Origin: Rebecca billardiae RCC1528
Lineage: Eukaryota; Haptophyta
DNA: 64,000 bases
Assembly: GCA_965240325.2 (NCBI GenBank)
Contig: OZ251227.1
Location: forward strand, 558,001 to 622,000
Direction of reading: 5' to 3'
Shown here: in pieces, positions 42,201 to 52,878 of the stretch
Position numbering within the stretch: position 1 is the stretch's first letter
Layout: each line of letters starts with the position of its first letter
Notes under the pieces: generated by a model
Seen by the model: the letters and a program-made list of their open reading frames with translations, nothing else
Told to the model about the DNA's origin: nothing
Database searches by the model: none
Made by a program: the position numbers and the translations under genes

Positions 42201-44170
42201 AGTGGCGGGGTCGGTGGTGCGGAGGAGGGTGAGCTCGAAGCCAGATGGCCTATCCCTGGGCAGGAGCTCCTTCCGCAAGTGGTGAGTACCTTTCCGGTGC
42301 ATCTCACGGGTGAGCTTGGCATAGCGCTCCTTGATTCGAGCGGTCTCAAATCTGTGCTGGACACGCTCGAAGGCCATGAGGCAAGTTGTGCATATCTGTT
42401 TAAGGTCGGCCAGCCACAAGGCGATCTCGCGCTGGCTCAGCTGCCACAGCGCGTACAGGTTAGGGACACCCGCCTGACCTGGCGGGGCGGTGGCCCCACC
42501 CGGCAGGGGCACCCCCATGTTTCGCTGTGCCATGGGTTGAGCGGCGCGCTCCCCCCATATGTGCTCATGAGCGCGGACTGCCCTCCTGCTGTTAGGCATG
42601 GCCAGCGAGCGGATCATCTTCCCCCGCTGTGCTGCAGTGGTGAGGCCTTCAAGGCACTCGGTGTGTCTGTGGGCCCTGCGCAGCTGCAGGATGCGAGTGA
42701 CGGTGGCCACCATTCCCCTATACACTCTGTGCATGGTCAGGTGGGACTGTGCCCAGGGGTCCACTGCCCTGTTCTGGGGCCCGCCCACTGGGCGCAGCGG
42801 CTCTTTGGGGGCCTGTGCTGGGTCAGCCGCCCCCACTCCGTCCACAGCGAGGCTGGTAAGCTCCGCCAACGTGTCCGGGAGGGCCTGCTCTGCCGCCGCG
42901 CGTGCTGCTGCATCCATGTGCTCGTGGAAGTCAAGGAGGTTATTGTCATTGTACAGCGGGTGCATGGTGCCACTGTCGTCAGCTATTCTGGCCAGGGTTT
43001 GAGCTGCTGGGCCGCTGAGGGCCTGTACCACCTTGGCCCGATGCTGTGGGTCAGAGGCGCTGAAATAAAACCGGTGGGGCTGCCATCGCACATGCACTTT
43101 TGGCCGTCGTATGTGGCCTAGCTTGTCGACAGGTATGTCTGCGATCATGAAGAAGTGGGTGCTCCGACCCTCGCCGGTGGTCTGGAGCGGGATGCCGAGC
43201 GCTGCAGCAGGGTCACTGTGCCTGACGTGGCAGGCCAGGTCAGCTCTGTTCGAGAGCATGTACGAAATGCGCGAGGCGGTATTGCCACACACGTGGGTGT
43301 ACTCCGTAGCGGGGTCAAACGTGCCCGGCGGCTTCATGTTGTGCATGCCTGTCAATGACTCCATCATATTCCGGAACGTGCATGGGGACTTGTTCTGGTG
43401 CCTCCGGCGAGGGTCCAGGGCGACAGCCTCCCCCTGCGCCCAGACTGCGTTTGCATCACCTGCTGCCATCCGCAGGGCATCTGTGCGCCCAGTGACCATG
43501 TCCGAGTGCATTTCCAGAGTGTGGTGCAGGGCAGGGAGCACCGCGCTGCGCATGGCTGGGTTGCATGGGATATAGAAGCACGTGAGTTGGATGTGGTAGA
43601 CATCTCCTGCTGCTGTGGCGAATATCAGGGTGCCCATCAGGAGGTGGCCTGCCACTGACTTGTGCATGGTGCCCCCCTGCACTTGGATGTCCAGCGCAGC
43701 CATGGGCCGCGCAGGGTCCCGGCGGACAGCAATCGCTACCCCTTTGCCTGAGCTCTTATGGTGCGCTGGGAGGGGGTCGTGGTATGTGGTGTACCCCTGT
43801 AGGATGTCTGGTGTGGCCAGGGCTGACCGCAGGTTTGTCTCCTGGAGCAGTACTATGTCCCATTGGTGGTCATCCAGCAGGGTCTGGAGCATGGCCCTCC
43901 TGGAGAGCTTGGCTATGCCCCCCACGTTGACTGACGCAATGGAGAGGCGCTGCCTGCAGCCACCAGGGCCTGGGTTCTTGGCTTCGCCTTGGCGCTGGCC
44001 ATTGTCTGGGTCGCCGACACGCTGGTTGGAAGTGGCGTCCTCTGCTCGGGTGGGTTCACAGCACTGATGCCCTGCCCTGCCTGCTGCCCCGCTATGCCCG
44101 GCTGCATCATAGCCGTGCTTCACACGCAGGTGCCACTTGTGCTCGGGGGGGACATGCATGAGCATGGTAA
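36270..44170 (-). CDS. retrotransposon polyprotein, 3' part: endonuclease, RT, RNase H, zinc finger, OTU-like protease
   Basis: This is the main portion of the split polyprotein. In the rejoined 3,153-residue numbering, an AP-endonuclease domain lies at about 595-870 (SIASVNVGG, VLLQETNLRS, RMAAGDANAV). Its C-terminal catalytic positions are altered: RISYML lacks the usual Asp and STHFF replaces S-D-H. RT at about 1240-1560 has DIAKAYDS, RKGCKQGCPLSPIKF and GYMDDLAL (codons at 41228-41217). RNase H at about 1950-2090 has AGVDGSYV, QNSEIAAA and HIGWDCDTAL. A CCHC finger (CLFC...HHVFHQC) is near 2310. An OTU-like cysteine-protease domain has HGDCLLLAAM (Cys ~2662, codon 37748-37746) and GTGHYQPVLP (His ~2883). 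The tail is Pro/Arg-rich. No internal stop or frameshift is seen. Confidence 0.8.
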
Positions 44171-44178
44171 TCAGAAAC
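44171..44178. repeat. 8-bp target-site duplication, left copy, outer side
   Basis: TCAGAAAC, identical to 48154-48161 on the other side of the DNA element. Confidence 0.85.
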
Positions 44179-44484
44179 GACCAAGGACCCCAGTTTCTCC
44201 CGGGTAACAATTCCTCTAACTATTACTCACCCCCGTCGCGCCCGTGAAAAGTGTTACGGGCCGAGCGTAGCAGTAACATGTAACACTCTCACGCCGGACT
44301 CACGCCCGGACTGCGGGTGTCTGACCGAGCCGCACTCGCCGCCCGTGACTAAACGCCCTGGCTGAGCACACTGTCAGCCATCACTTTCACTTGAGACCGT
44401 CGGTGGCGTCGGTCTCGGATTCTCGCGGCCCGTTGCCGGCCAGTCCGGGTCCGGGTCCGGGGCCGGGCGGGTGGCGCTGGGCCC

Positions 44485-44650
44485 CGGGAGGAGGCCCCCT
44501 GTAACAGCTGTAACACCGTAACACGTAACAAGTCCGGCGCGGCGAGTCCGGGAGCCGACCGGTCCAGGTCCGGGGCGGGCGGGCCGCCCGGGCCGGGCCC
44601 GGGAGGAGGCCCCCTGTAACAGCTGTAACACCGTAACACGTAACACAATG
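44485..44650. repeat. minisatellite units (2) on the primase 5' side, copy 1
   Basis: Two ~110-bp units containing GGGAGGAGGCCCCCTGTAAC, then AGCTGTAACACCGTAACACG, plus GC-rich spacer. They are the inverted counterpart of the long array at 46660-47895. Confidence 0.8.
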
Positions 44651-44679
44651 GCGCCGCTCGGCCGCGGCCCGTCGGCCCG

Positions 44680-44912
44680 GTGAAAAAATGGCGGCGGGGC
44701 GCGCGGCGCGCAGCGTCGCGCTCGGTGCGCTCGGCGGGGCTCGAGGAACGACTGCGGACGGGCGAGCGCGCACGGGCGCGAGCACGAGTCGCGTCGCCCG
44801 CGCCCCTCCCCGAGCGACCTGCCGCCGCGTCTCGCGACGATGGCGCAGTGGCCGCTCGTCCGTGGCCGCGTGAAAAAATGGCGGCGGGGCGCGCGGCGCG
44901 CAGCGTCGCGCG
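44680..44912. repeat. internal inverted repeat, primase 5' side, copy 1
   Basis: Two tandem ~191-bp subunits, each starting GTGAAAAAATGGCGGCGGGG (at 44680 and 44871). The second supplies the primase start codon. The same unit occurs inverted at about 46427 and 46620 beyond the gene's 3' end, so the gene sits inside a large stem-forming inverted repeat. Confidence 0.8.
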
Positions 44913-46131
44913 CCCAGGCGAGGCGTGCACGCACGAGGTTGTGTTCCTGGCAAGTGGCTCGCAGCGTACGTTCGGCGGCCGGCTGCACGTGCCGAGCAGC
45001 CGCCTGCGCGAGCTCGATGCACTCGTGGCCGCGCAGCACTTGGTGCACGGCGCGCGCGCGCCCATGGTGGTCGAGGCGCTCGGCGCGCGCGCGCGCTTCG
45101 TCGTCGATGTGGACTGCGCCTTCAGCACCGCGCCCTCCCCCTCGGACGTGGCCGCACTGCTCGTCGGCCTCTACCGCGTCGCGGAGGAGCATCTGCCCGT
45201 GCCCGTTCCCGTGGCTGGGCGCGTCGTGTACGTCTCGGCGCGCGCGCCCAGCCCCGCGACCGCCGCCGGCTCGGCGCCGGGCGTGCGCCGAGCCGGGATT
45301 CACGCGACATGGAACGACTCGGCCATCGTCTCGGCCGCTGAGGCGGCGCGCATCGCGCGCGTCCTGCTCGACTGGGCGCGCTCGCAGCCGCGGCCGCCGT
45401 GCTGGCACAAGCTCGAGATCGACTGCAGCATCTACGGGGCGGGCCTGCGCCTGCCGTTCACGGCCAAGTCGGACGGCGGCCCGCCCTACCTGCCGGCAGC
45501 CGTCGTCGCCGCCGACGAGCACGGCGCCGTGCGCTGCGCGTGGCTCGACGCGCTGCCTGCGCAGCACGCGCTGCGGCGGCTCGCGGCGGATGGCGCGCGC
45601 TGGCTCTCTCGCGCGCGGCTGCGCACCGAGCTGGTCGAGTGGAGCGCGCCGCCGCCCGCGCCCGGCCGACCGGCTGTGCCGGCGACGAGCGCCGCCGGTC
45701 GCGATGCGGCGGCCGGCGCGCGGCGCGCGGCGCTGGTCGGCTGGCTCAACGAGCAGCTGCACGCGCACGCACGAGTCTCTGGCTCGGCCGAGCGCTGGCC
45801 GCGCATCGTGCAGGTGTTTGCTGGGAGCACGGCGCACGGCCCGGTCGCGACGTGCTCGACCGCCAGCAGGTGGTGCGAGTGCAAGGGCGCCGAGCACGCG
45901 CGACGCACCGTCTTCTACTTCGCCAAGTCCGACGGCCTCGACCTGTGCTGCGCCGACGAGGCGTGCGTGCCAGCGCGCGGCGCCGGGTACGCGCGCGCCG
46001 TCTGCCTGCGCAGCATGCTCTTCTGCGCGGGCGGCGGCCGCACGGGCGCGCCGCCCCGCATCGCCGAGTTTGCCTCGCGCTTCCACGCCGCGTTCGCCAG
46101 CGGCCGTGCCGCGATGGGCCCGGCGCGTTGA
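44878..46131 (+). CDS. archaeo-eukaryotic primase (PrimPol/UL52-type), element copy 1
   Basis: 417 residues from the ATG at 44878 (MAAGRAARSVARPGEA); the frame is open further upstream through the repeat. AEP motifs in order: motif I FVVDVDCAF (D77, D79), motif II AGIHATWND (H142), motif III EIDCSIYGAGLRLPFTAK (D182). A UL52/PrimPol-type zinc motif follows: WC333-x6-H340 and C358-x4-C363, the exact C-x6-H...C-x4-C spacing of eukaryotic PrimPol. Motif I is DxD rather than the DxE of animal PrimPol. The family makes RNA or DNA primers. It differs from copy 2 at only a handful of residues and both are uninterrupted. It is the only convincing gene in the element and probably serves element replication, but that is inference. 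Confidence 0.8.
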   Translation: MAAGRAARSVARPGEACTHEVVFLASGSQRTFGGRLHVPSSRLRELDALVAAQHLVHGARAPMVVEALGARARFVVDVDCAFSTAPSPSDVAALLVGLYRVAEEHLPVPVPVAGRVVYVSARAPSPATAAGSAPGVRRAGIHATWNDSAIVSAAEAARIARVLLDWARSQPRPPCWHKLEIDCSIYGAGLRLPFTAKSDGGPPYLPAAVVAADEHGAVRCAWLDALPAQHALRRLAADGARWLSRARLRTELVEWSAPPPAPGRPAVPATSAAGRDAAAGARRAALVGWLNEQLHAHARVSGSAERWPRIVQVFAGSTAHGPVATCSTASRWCECKGAEHARRTVFYFAKSDGLDLCCADEACVPARGAGYARAVCLRSMLFCAGGGRTGAPPRIAEFASRFHAAFASGRAAMGPAR

Positions 46132-46269
46132 CGACGCGGCGGCCGTGCAGCGCGCATGCGCCCGCGCGCCGTCGCCGTCGCCGCCGCCGCCGCCCCGCCG
46201 CCGCCGCCGCCGCCGCCGCGCCCACCTCGCGCCGTCGGCCGACGGGCTCGGCAAACGAGGCGGCGTGCA

Positions 46270-46655
46270 AACAAGGACTCGGCGCTCGCGCCGGGGTCGG
46301 TGCAGCGCGACGCCACGCGAACCGCCGCGGTGCTCGCGCCCGTGCGCGCTCGCCCGTCCGCGTGCGCTCCTCGAGCCCCGCCGAGCGCACCGAGCGCGAC
46401 GCTGCGCGCCGCGCGCCCCGCCGCCATTTTTTCACGCGGCCACGGACGAGCGTCCACACCGCCATCGTCGCGAGACGCGGCGGCAGGTCGCTCGGGGAGG
46501 GGCGCGGGCGACGCGACTCGTGCTCGCGCCCGTGCGCGCTCGCCCGTCCGCGGGCGTTCCTCGAGCCCCGCCGAGCGCACCGAGCGCGACGCTGCGCGCC
46601 GCGCGCCCCGCCGCCATTTTTTCACCGGGCCGACGACGGGCCATGGCCGAGCGGC
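46270..46655. repeat. internal inverted repeat, primase 3' side, copy 1
   Basis: Carries the inverted CCCCGCCGCCATTTTTTCAC unit twice (near 46417 and 46609), complementary to the repeat upstream of the gene at 44680-44912. Confidence 0.8.
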
Positions 46656-46659
46656 GCCA

Positions 46660-47895
46660 TTGTGTTACGTGTTACGGTGTTACAGCTGTAACAGGGGGGC
46701 CTCCTCCCGGGCCCGGCGGCCCGCCCGCCCCGGACCTGGACCGGTCGGCTCCCGGACTCGCCGCGCCGGACTTGTTACGTGTTACGGTGTTACAGCTGTT
46801 ACAGGGGGCCTCCTCCCGGGCCCGGCGGCCCGCCCGCCCCGGCCCCGGACCGGCCGGCTCCCGGACTCTGCGCCGCGCCGGACTTGTTACGTGTTACGGG
46901 CCCCGTGTTACAGCTGTTACAGGGGGCCTCCTCCCGGGCCCGGCGCGGCCGGCCCGCGCCGGCAGCCCCGGACTCGGACCGGAGCCGGACTAGTGTTACG
47001 TGTTACGGTGTTACAGCTGTTACAGGGGGCCTCTGACTGGCTCCTCCCGGGCCGCGAGGCCCGGGCCCGCCGGCAGCCCCGGACCCGGATGACGCGCCGG
47101 ACTTGTTACGTGTTACGGTGAGTTACAGCTGTTACTTACAGGGGGCCTCCCGTCCCGGGCCCGGCGCGGCCGGCCCGCCGGCAGCCCCGGACTCCGGGAC
47201 GAGCCGGACTTGTTACGTGTTACGGTGTTACAGCTGTTACAGGGGGCCTCCTCCCGGGCCGCGAGGCCCGGGCCCGCCGGCAGCCCCGGACCCGGACGCG
47301 CCGGACTTGTTACGTGTTACGGTGTTACAGGCTACAGCTGTTACAGGGGGCCTCCTCCCGGGCCCGGCGCGGCCGCCCGGCCGGCCCGCCGGCAGCCCCG
47401 GACTCCGGGACGAGCCGGACTTGTTACGTGTTACGGTGTTACAGCTGTTACAGGGGGCCTCCTCCCGGGCCGCGAGGCCCGGGCCCGCCGGCAGCCCCGG
47501 ACCCGGACGCGCCGGACTTGTTACGTGTTACGGTGTTACAGCTGTTACCGAGCCTGGGGCCTCCTCCCGGGCCCGGCGCGGCCGGCCCGCCGGCAGCCCC
47601 GGACTCCGGGACGAGCCGGACTTGTTACGTGTTACGGTGTTACAGCTGTTACAGGGGGCCTCCTCCCGGGCCGCGAGGCCCGGGCCCGCCGGCAGCCCCG
47701 GACCCGGACGCGCCGGACTTGTTACGTGTTACGGTGTTACAGCTGTTACAGGGGGCCTCCTCCCGGGCCCGGCGCGGCCCGGCCCGCCGGCAGCCCCGGA
47801 CTCCGGGACGAGCCGGACTTGTTACGTGTTACGGTGTTACAGCTGTTACAGGGGGCCTCCTCCCGGGCCGCGAGGCCCGGGCCCGCCGGCCCAGG
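46660..47895. repeat. ~99-110-bp minisatellite array, copy 1
   Basis: About 12 units of GTTACGTGTTACGGTGTTAC, AGCTGTTACAGGGGGCCTCC and a GC-rich spacer. From about 47100 on, two spacer types alternate (one with GGCGCGGCCGGCCCGCC, one with CGCGAGGCCCGGGCCCGCC), so the higher-order unit is about 198 bp. Several units carry small insertions. Open frames reading RVTVLQLLQG across it are repeat artefacts. Confidence 0.9.
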
Positions 47896-48153
47896 AGTGC
47901 CGCCGCGGACCGACCGCGCCGCTGACTCAGGACGCCGACGGCGTCACGGCGGCGATGCGGCGCGCCGCCGCGCGGCCGCCGCCGCGCGCGCGCGCCTGAC
48001 GCGCGCGCTGTCGAGCCGCAGTCCCTCGCGTGCCTGCGCTGGCGGGTGACCGGGGTGTTACCATCGCTACGGCCGACAGGCAGCCAAAAATCCCTATAGA
48101 AAACATTTCCCCTATGAAGGTAATATGGGTAGCAGAAACTCGGGTCCATACCC

Positions 48154-48161
48154 TCAGAAAC
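48154..48161. repeat. 8-bp target-site duplication, left copy, inner side
   Basis: TCAGAAAC, matching 44171-44178. Confidence 0.85.
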
Positions 48162-49714
48162 AAGACCGCCTGCTTATGTGGCGCTTGCTGACGCCTGCGT
48201 CTGGCCGAGGCAGCACCTCTGCAGGCACTCCGCCCGGCAACTGTCCTGCCATTGCACTGCCCCTGGTGGCGGCAGTGGTGCCGCTGGGGCGCCCTGCCCC
48301 ACTGCCACTGGGACTGGGGCAGGGCCAAGCACCTGCGCCTGCGAGTTTGCTTACATGCTCTGCTCCTGGGCAGTCCGACCCATGTTGTGCTATGCACCAG
48401 CATCAGCTCACGCGGGTGGGCCCTGCGTGCCTGTCGCCAGCCTGGGCAGGGAGACTCACCCCGTGCAAGCCGGGCCACCTCTGACCAGTAGTTGCGGCGG
48501 GCTGGCACCGCCGCTGCCTCCTCTCGACCGCGCGCAGTGCCAGTGCAGCGCTGCGTGGCAGACAGCTTCACGTCACAGCAATCATCATCACAGACGACCA
48601 CTGCTGTGGCGGGGGGCAAAGCGGGGCGACTGCGCAGTGCCAACAGCAGTAGCCAGACAAGCACCTCAGCCATTACTCCTGCTGCTGCCAGTGCTGGCCG
48701 TGGTCGCACGACGACGGTGAACGTCAGCCACACTGGGGGGGGCAAGGAGGCCAGGCCCAGCCCAGCTGCCAAGCAGCCAGCAGCCGGCATCCGTGTGATC
48801 TGCATCAACACCAGCAGTGCTGCCACCACAGCGTGGGCCAGCCATACGATACTGGCAGCGTGGTCGAAAGCGATGAGGCGAGACGAAGTGCCCACCTCGG
48901 CATTTACCTTCTCCGCCGCCTGGTCGCCAGCGAGCACGGCGGCCGTGGAGGCCATGTCATGCGGCCGCATGCGGCCCGTTTCCTCGGCCATCGCCTCTGC
49001 CGCCCTTCGCATCCTGTCATCTGGGAGAGTAATGACGGCGTTGCCTTTGGCGCAGCGCACGTGCGCGCTCAGCAATCCCGGCTCGGCCGATGCCTGCGCC
49101 CCCGCGTCAGGCGTCTTGGCCCAAGCACCAGCACCGGCCCGCTGCGCGCGCGCCCCGCGGCGCCGTTTACCCAACGGAGTATGTGGCGGGTCGTTCTCCT
49201 CAGCGTCACTCATGTTGGCATCCGCGCCCACACCATCGACGTCGCGCGGCCGCCGAGTCTCCATCTGCCGTCGCAGCAGCGTGTCACGGTGGGCCGCGCT
49301 GGAGCAGCCGCCGTCCTGCTCTGACAAGCCTGCGGGACGGCAAGCCTCGCCGCAAGACTTGCCCAACCGATAGGAACCGTAGGCAGACGAACCGGTGTCA
49401 CCACCATCCGCAAACGCTTCAGTCGCGAGACAATAGTATCTCCCCCATTTTGTAGTGCGTGCATCAGGCTCACGGTTCACCTTGACCGCACCTGGAGGAG
49501 ACCTCACCTGTAATCCAGCACTTCGGCGGTGCACTCGGGACGAATTCCGGGCGCCCACCCGCACCCAACCGTTACCATTCTTACCCGCATCTTCGTCTAG
49601 CACTACCGCTGCAGCCCGAGCGCCGGAGACTAGTAGCGCGGGCAGGGACGCCGGCGTCGAGGGTAGCGGTCGGGCGCTCTTGGGCCCTCGGGCCAGCCCC
49701 GGGCCCACCTGCAT
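48154..49714 (-). CDS. retrotransposon polyprotein, 5' part (severed by the insertion)
   Basis: This minus-strand frame is in phase with the main polyprotein once the TIR element and one target duplication are taken out (1,561 + 7,901 bases = 3,154 codons with stop). The first ATG after the upstream stop at 49759 is at 49714; ATGs at MSDAEEND and METRRPRD are alternatives. It encodes about 520 residues: a Cys/Ser-rich start, a basic patch (GKRRRGARAQRAGAG), then three hydrophobic stretches (VWLAHAVVAALLVLMQI, AAGCLAAGLGLASL...WLTFTVVV, GVMAEVLVWLLLLAL) and a Cys/His-rich basic region (CDDDCCDV, HHCRHQGQC). This may be the element's nucleic-acid-binding part. Membrane-like segments are unusual for this role. 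Confidence 0.6.
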
Positions 49715-50808
<1,094 letters not shown>

Positions 50809-50821
50809 CAATAATAATTCG

Positions 50822-51949
50822 TCAGTCACACTCATCACAGCAAGCTGATCGCTTTGACACGCTAGCCGATGAGGTCTGAAGTGGTGTGGATGGGCCCGGG
50901 ATGTCGTGCTGCGTGCTCGACAGCTCAAAGCAAGCGTCAACGCGGGAGCCAAAGGGTAGGGACAGCCTGCACTGCAGGCTGGAGCGCCGTGCAAACTCGC
51001 TGCCGGGCGTCGACGGCGTGTGCAGGTCGATGAGCGGCGCTCCCACCACCACCGGCGAAGCTGGCGTTGAGCGCCCCAGCGGCTCTGGAACGCTCGGCGT
51101 GTCTGGCCGTCGCATGCCCCCGCCCGGGGTGGGAGAGCGCAAGGTGGTTGGGGGCTTCCCCACCCGCGCAGTCGCCGGCGTTCCGACAGCCGAGCTCATC
51201 GGAGTGCGCAGGGGTGTCCCCACCTCCGCGTGGGCGAGCGGGCGCGCGGGCGTGCCCGGCACGTGCGGCCGCGCATACGCGAGAGGAGGGACCTGCGCCA
51301 CGGCGCCGCCGCGATGAGCCTCCAGTGCGCAGCGCAGGGCCCTCATCGGGCCCCAGCAGGGCATGTAGCCAAGGAGCCAGCTGGCAGTGGCCAAAGCGAT
51401 CGAGAGCGCCGTACCCACCAGCGCCCCCAGCAGCTCGCTGAGCGAAGCCGTGGCTGGTGGGGCGGCTGGACGGCGCGGGCCGGCGACGCCGCTCGCCCGA
51501 CGAGCAGCCACCTCGTCGAGAGCCTCCTGCAGCAGCGTGTACTGCAGCGAGTCGCGCACCGGGCCGGCGGGCCATGCTGTGTCCAGCTCGTGCTCGACCA
51601 GCCCGAGGGCGGCGCTCATGCGCTCGACGTCGCGCTCGGCACAGAGTCGGCCGGAGGCGCTCACGCGCTTGCCCAGGCTTTCGAGGCGTGCGAGCATCGC
51701 GCTGACGTGCTCGGGCTGCCGCGGCGTGAGGCACCCGGCGGCCAAATCGGCGCGCCACTTGGAGAAGGCGCGATGCAGCCGGCAGCGCATCATATGCTCC
51801 GCGCGGCATTGCTCCCAGATCTCCTCGACTGTGATAGCCTCCAGCAGCTGGTCAGGCGCAGACGAGGTCGACGCACTAGTTGGTGACGTCAGCACGTGCG
51901 CGGGCTGCCTGCACACGAAATCCGAGTAGGGCGGCGACAAGTCGGCCAT
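50822..51949 (-). CDS. hypothetical membrane-anchored protein
   Basis: Not recognised. The ATG at 51949 (MADLSPPYSDFVCRQ) is preferred; the frame is open to 52087, but that would overlap the likely promoter. The product is 375 residues. Residues ~30-160 are Glu/Arg/Leu-rich and predicted helical (EEIWEQCRAEHMMRCRLHRA, MLARLESLGKRV). One membrane segment follows (LLGALVGTALSIALATASWL). The C-terminal third is a Thr-Pro/Ser-Pro-rich tail (VGTPLRTPMSSAVGTPATAR) with many potential proline-directed phosphorylation sites, ending SKRSACCDECD, where the vicinal cysteines could be lipidated or bind metal. It is divergent with the next gene (155 bp apart). Confidence 0.6.
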   Translation of the reverse strand: MADLSPPYSDFVCRQPAHVLTSPTSASTSSAPDQLLEAITVEEIWEQCRAEHMMRCRLHRAFSKWRADLAAGCLTPRQPEHVSAMLARLESLGKRVSASGRLCAERDVERMSAALGLVEHELDTAWPAGPVRDSLQYTLLQEALDEVAARRASGVAGPRRPAAPPATASLSELLGALVGTALSIALATASWLLGYMPCWGPMRALRCALEAHRGGAVAQVPPLAYARPHVPGTPARPLAHAEVGTPLRTPMSSAVGTPATARVGKPPTTLRSPTPGGGMRRPDTPSVPEPLGRSTPASPVVVGAPLIDLHTPSTPGSEFARRSSLQCRLSLPFGSRVDACFELSSTQHDIPGPSTPLQTSSASVSKRSACCDECD

Positions 51950-52104
51950 GGCGAGAGCGCGCGTGCGTGGTTTTCGCTGGTCCGCGCCCGTCTGCGTCTT
52001 GCCGCGCGCGCGCGCCGTTTCGGACTTTCGGTCGAGATGCAAGGTGAGAGCAGGAAAGTTCGTCCGGCGGTTGTGACAAGGGCCCACCTAACCTAGGCCA
52101 AGCG

Positions 52105-52878
52105 ATGGCGGACACGAAGTTTCCGCGTGTCATGTCGCTACCGGTCGATTTGCGCCCGCGCGTGCAGCCTGATATACGCTGCGCAGTGCCGGTCCTCGTG
52201 CGACAGCAGCATCTCTTCAAGTTGATCGAGCACCTCCTCGCGGCGAACGCGGCCGCGTCGACGTGCGCAGACGTCACTGAGCTCGTGCAGCGCGCCGTGG
52301 CAGAGGAGCGTGCGCTGGCCAAGGCTTCGAAGACAAAGGTGGTGTACACGACCACGATCAATTCACGCCTGCGCAAAATCCGCCGCGATGGCATCACACC
52401 ACCCGAACGCCCAGCAGCCACCAACGCCGAAGCACACGCGGTGGACACTGACCAGTCGCGCAAAGTGCCGGCCAGCTGCCCTGGTGATGCCGACGCATCG
52501 CTGCCGGCGAGTCGCGCCGAAGATGACGGGAGAACATGCCATACAGAACATGCCTCAACACGCCAGCCAACCTCGCCTCCAGCTAGCGAGCAGCCTCGCG
52601 AGCATCTCCCGCCACAGGGGGCCATCTCGTCGCCACCGCCAGAGGCGCGCGCACTCCCTCTGGCTTCAGCACCCGCATCGTCTTCTGCCCCGCTGGACGA
52701 GACAGGCACGTCGCCGGTATCAGCGGCAGCGCCCGTGGCGATGGCACCTGCTTCATCAGCCATCCTGCCTACCGCTCTGTGCCCCGTCTGCGGGGAGCCA
52801 ACCAGCCGGGATGTGGACTCGTGGCTGGAGGGCACTTGGTGGCATCCCGTGTGCATCGTGGACGCAGCAGCAAGCTGA
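52105..52878 (+). CDS. REXO1/EloA-BP1-like N-terminal domain protein with C-terminal zinc motif
   Basis: 257 residues. Residues ~15-95 (PVLVRQQHLFKLIEHLLAAN, VQRAVAEERALAKASKTKVV, YTTTINSRLRKIRRDG) follow the pattern of the elongin-A-binding region of REXO1-type RNA exonucleases: a conserved VRQ, an alternating ER-A-EE helix, then a K-x-VY-x-N-x-L-x-KLR segment. A long Pro/Ser/Ala-rich linker follows, then LCPVCGEPTSRDVDSWLEG with TWWHPVC, a compact CxxC...HxxC zinc-binding motif at the very end. No exonuclease (DEDD) domain is present, so it is either a stand-alone adaptor or truncated. The assignment is tentative. Confidence 0.5.
   Translation: MADTKFPRVMSLPVDLRPRVQPDIRCAVPVLVRQQHLFKLIEHLLAANAAASTCADVTELVQRAVAEERALAKASKTKVVYTTTINSRLRKIRRDGITPPERPAATNAEAHAVDTDQSRKVPASCPGDADASLPASRAEDDGRTCHTEHASTRQPTSPPASEQPREHLPPQGAISSPPPEARALPLASAPASSSAPLDETGTSPVSAAAPVAMAPASSAILPTALCPVCGEPTSRDVDSWLEGTWWHPVCIVDAAAS

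Larger units (their letters stand above)
44179..48153 (-). mobile_element. TIR DNA element with primase gene, copy 1 (3,975 bp)
   Basis: The ends are GACCAAGGACCCCAGTTTCT (44179, plus strand) and, read inward from 48153 on the minus strand, GGGTATGGACCCGAGTTTCT; they match at 16 of the first 22 positions and are imperfect TIRs. Perfect 8-bp duplications (TCAGAAAC) flank it. Order from the 44179 end: TIR, two minisatellite units, internal inverted repeat, primase gene, internal inverted repeat, about 12 minisatellite units, AT-richer subterminal segment, TIR. It shares nearly all sequence with copy 2 at 56624-60754, which is inverted. It is inserted inside the retrotransposon frame. No transposase or recombinase is seen. 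Confidence 0.88.

Noticed and set aside
43960-43990. 2A-type ribosome-skipping site at GEAKNPGP (and DPNPGP near the zinc finger)
   Set aside because: NPGP is present, but the upstream residues do not fit D-x-E-x-NPGP. The GEA-NPGP motif is common before the endonuclease in protist LINEs.
44171-44180. 10-bp target duplications (TCAGAAACRA and TCAACTCACC) for the DNA element
   Set aside because: With 10 bp, copy 1 has a mismatch. With 8 bp both duplications are perfect, both copies end in the same bases (GGTC), and the two TIRs align without an offset, so 8 bp is the better reading.
44183-44210. Start of the 2,646-codon retrotransposon frame at 44210
   Set aside because: Those codons come from the inserted DNA element and begin with TTG. 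The real frame continues into 48154-49714.
46660-47895. CRISPR-like array (regular repeats with alternating spacers)
   Set aside because: It is in a eukaryotic element, the spacers are just two alternating GC-rich types, and no cas genes exist; it is a minisatellite.
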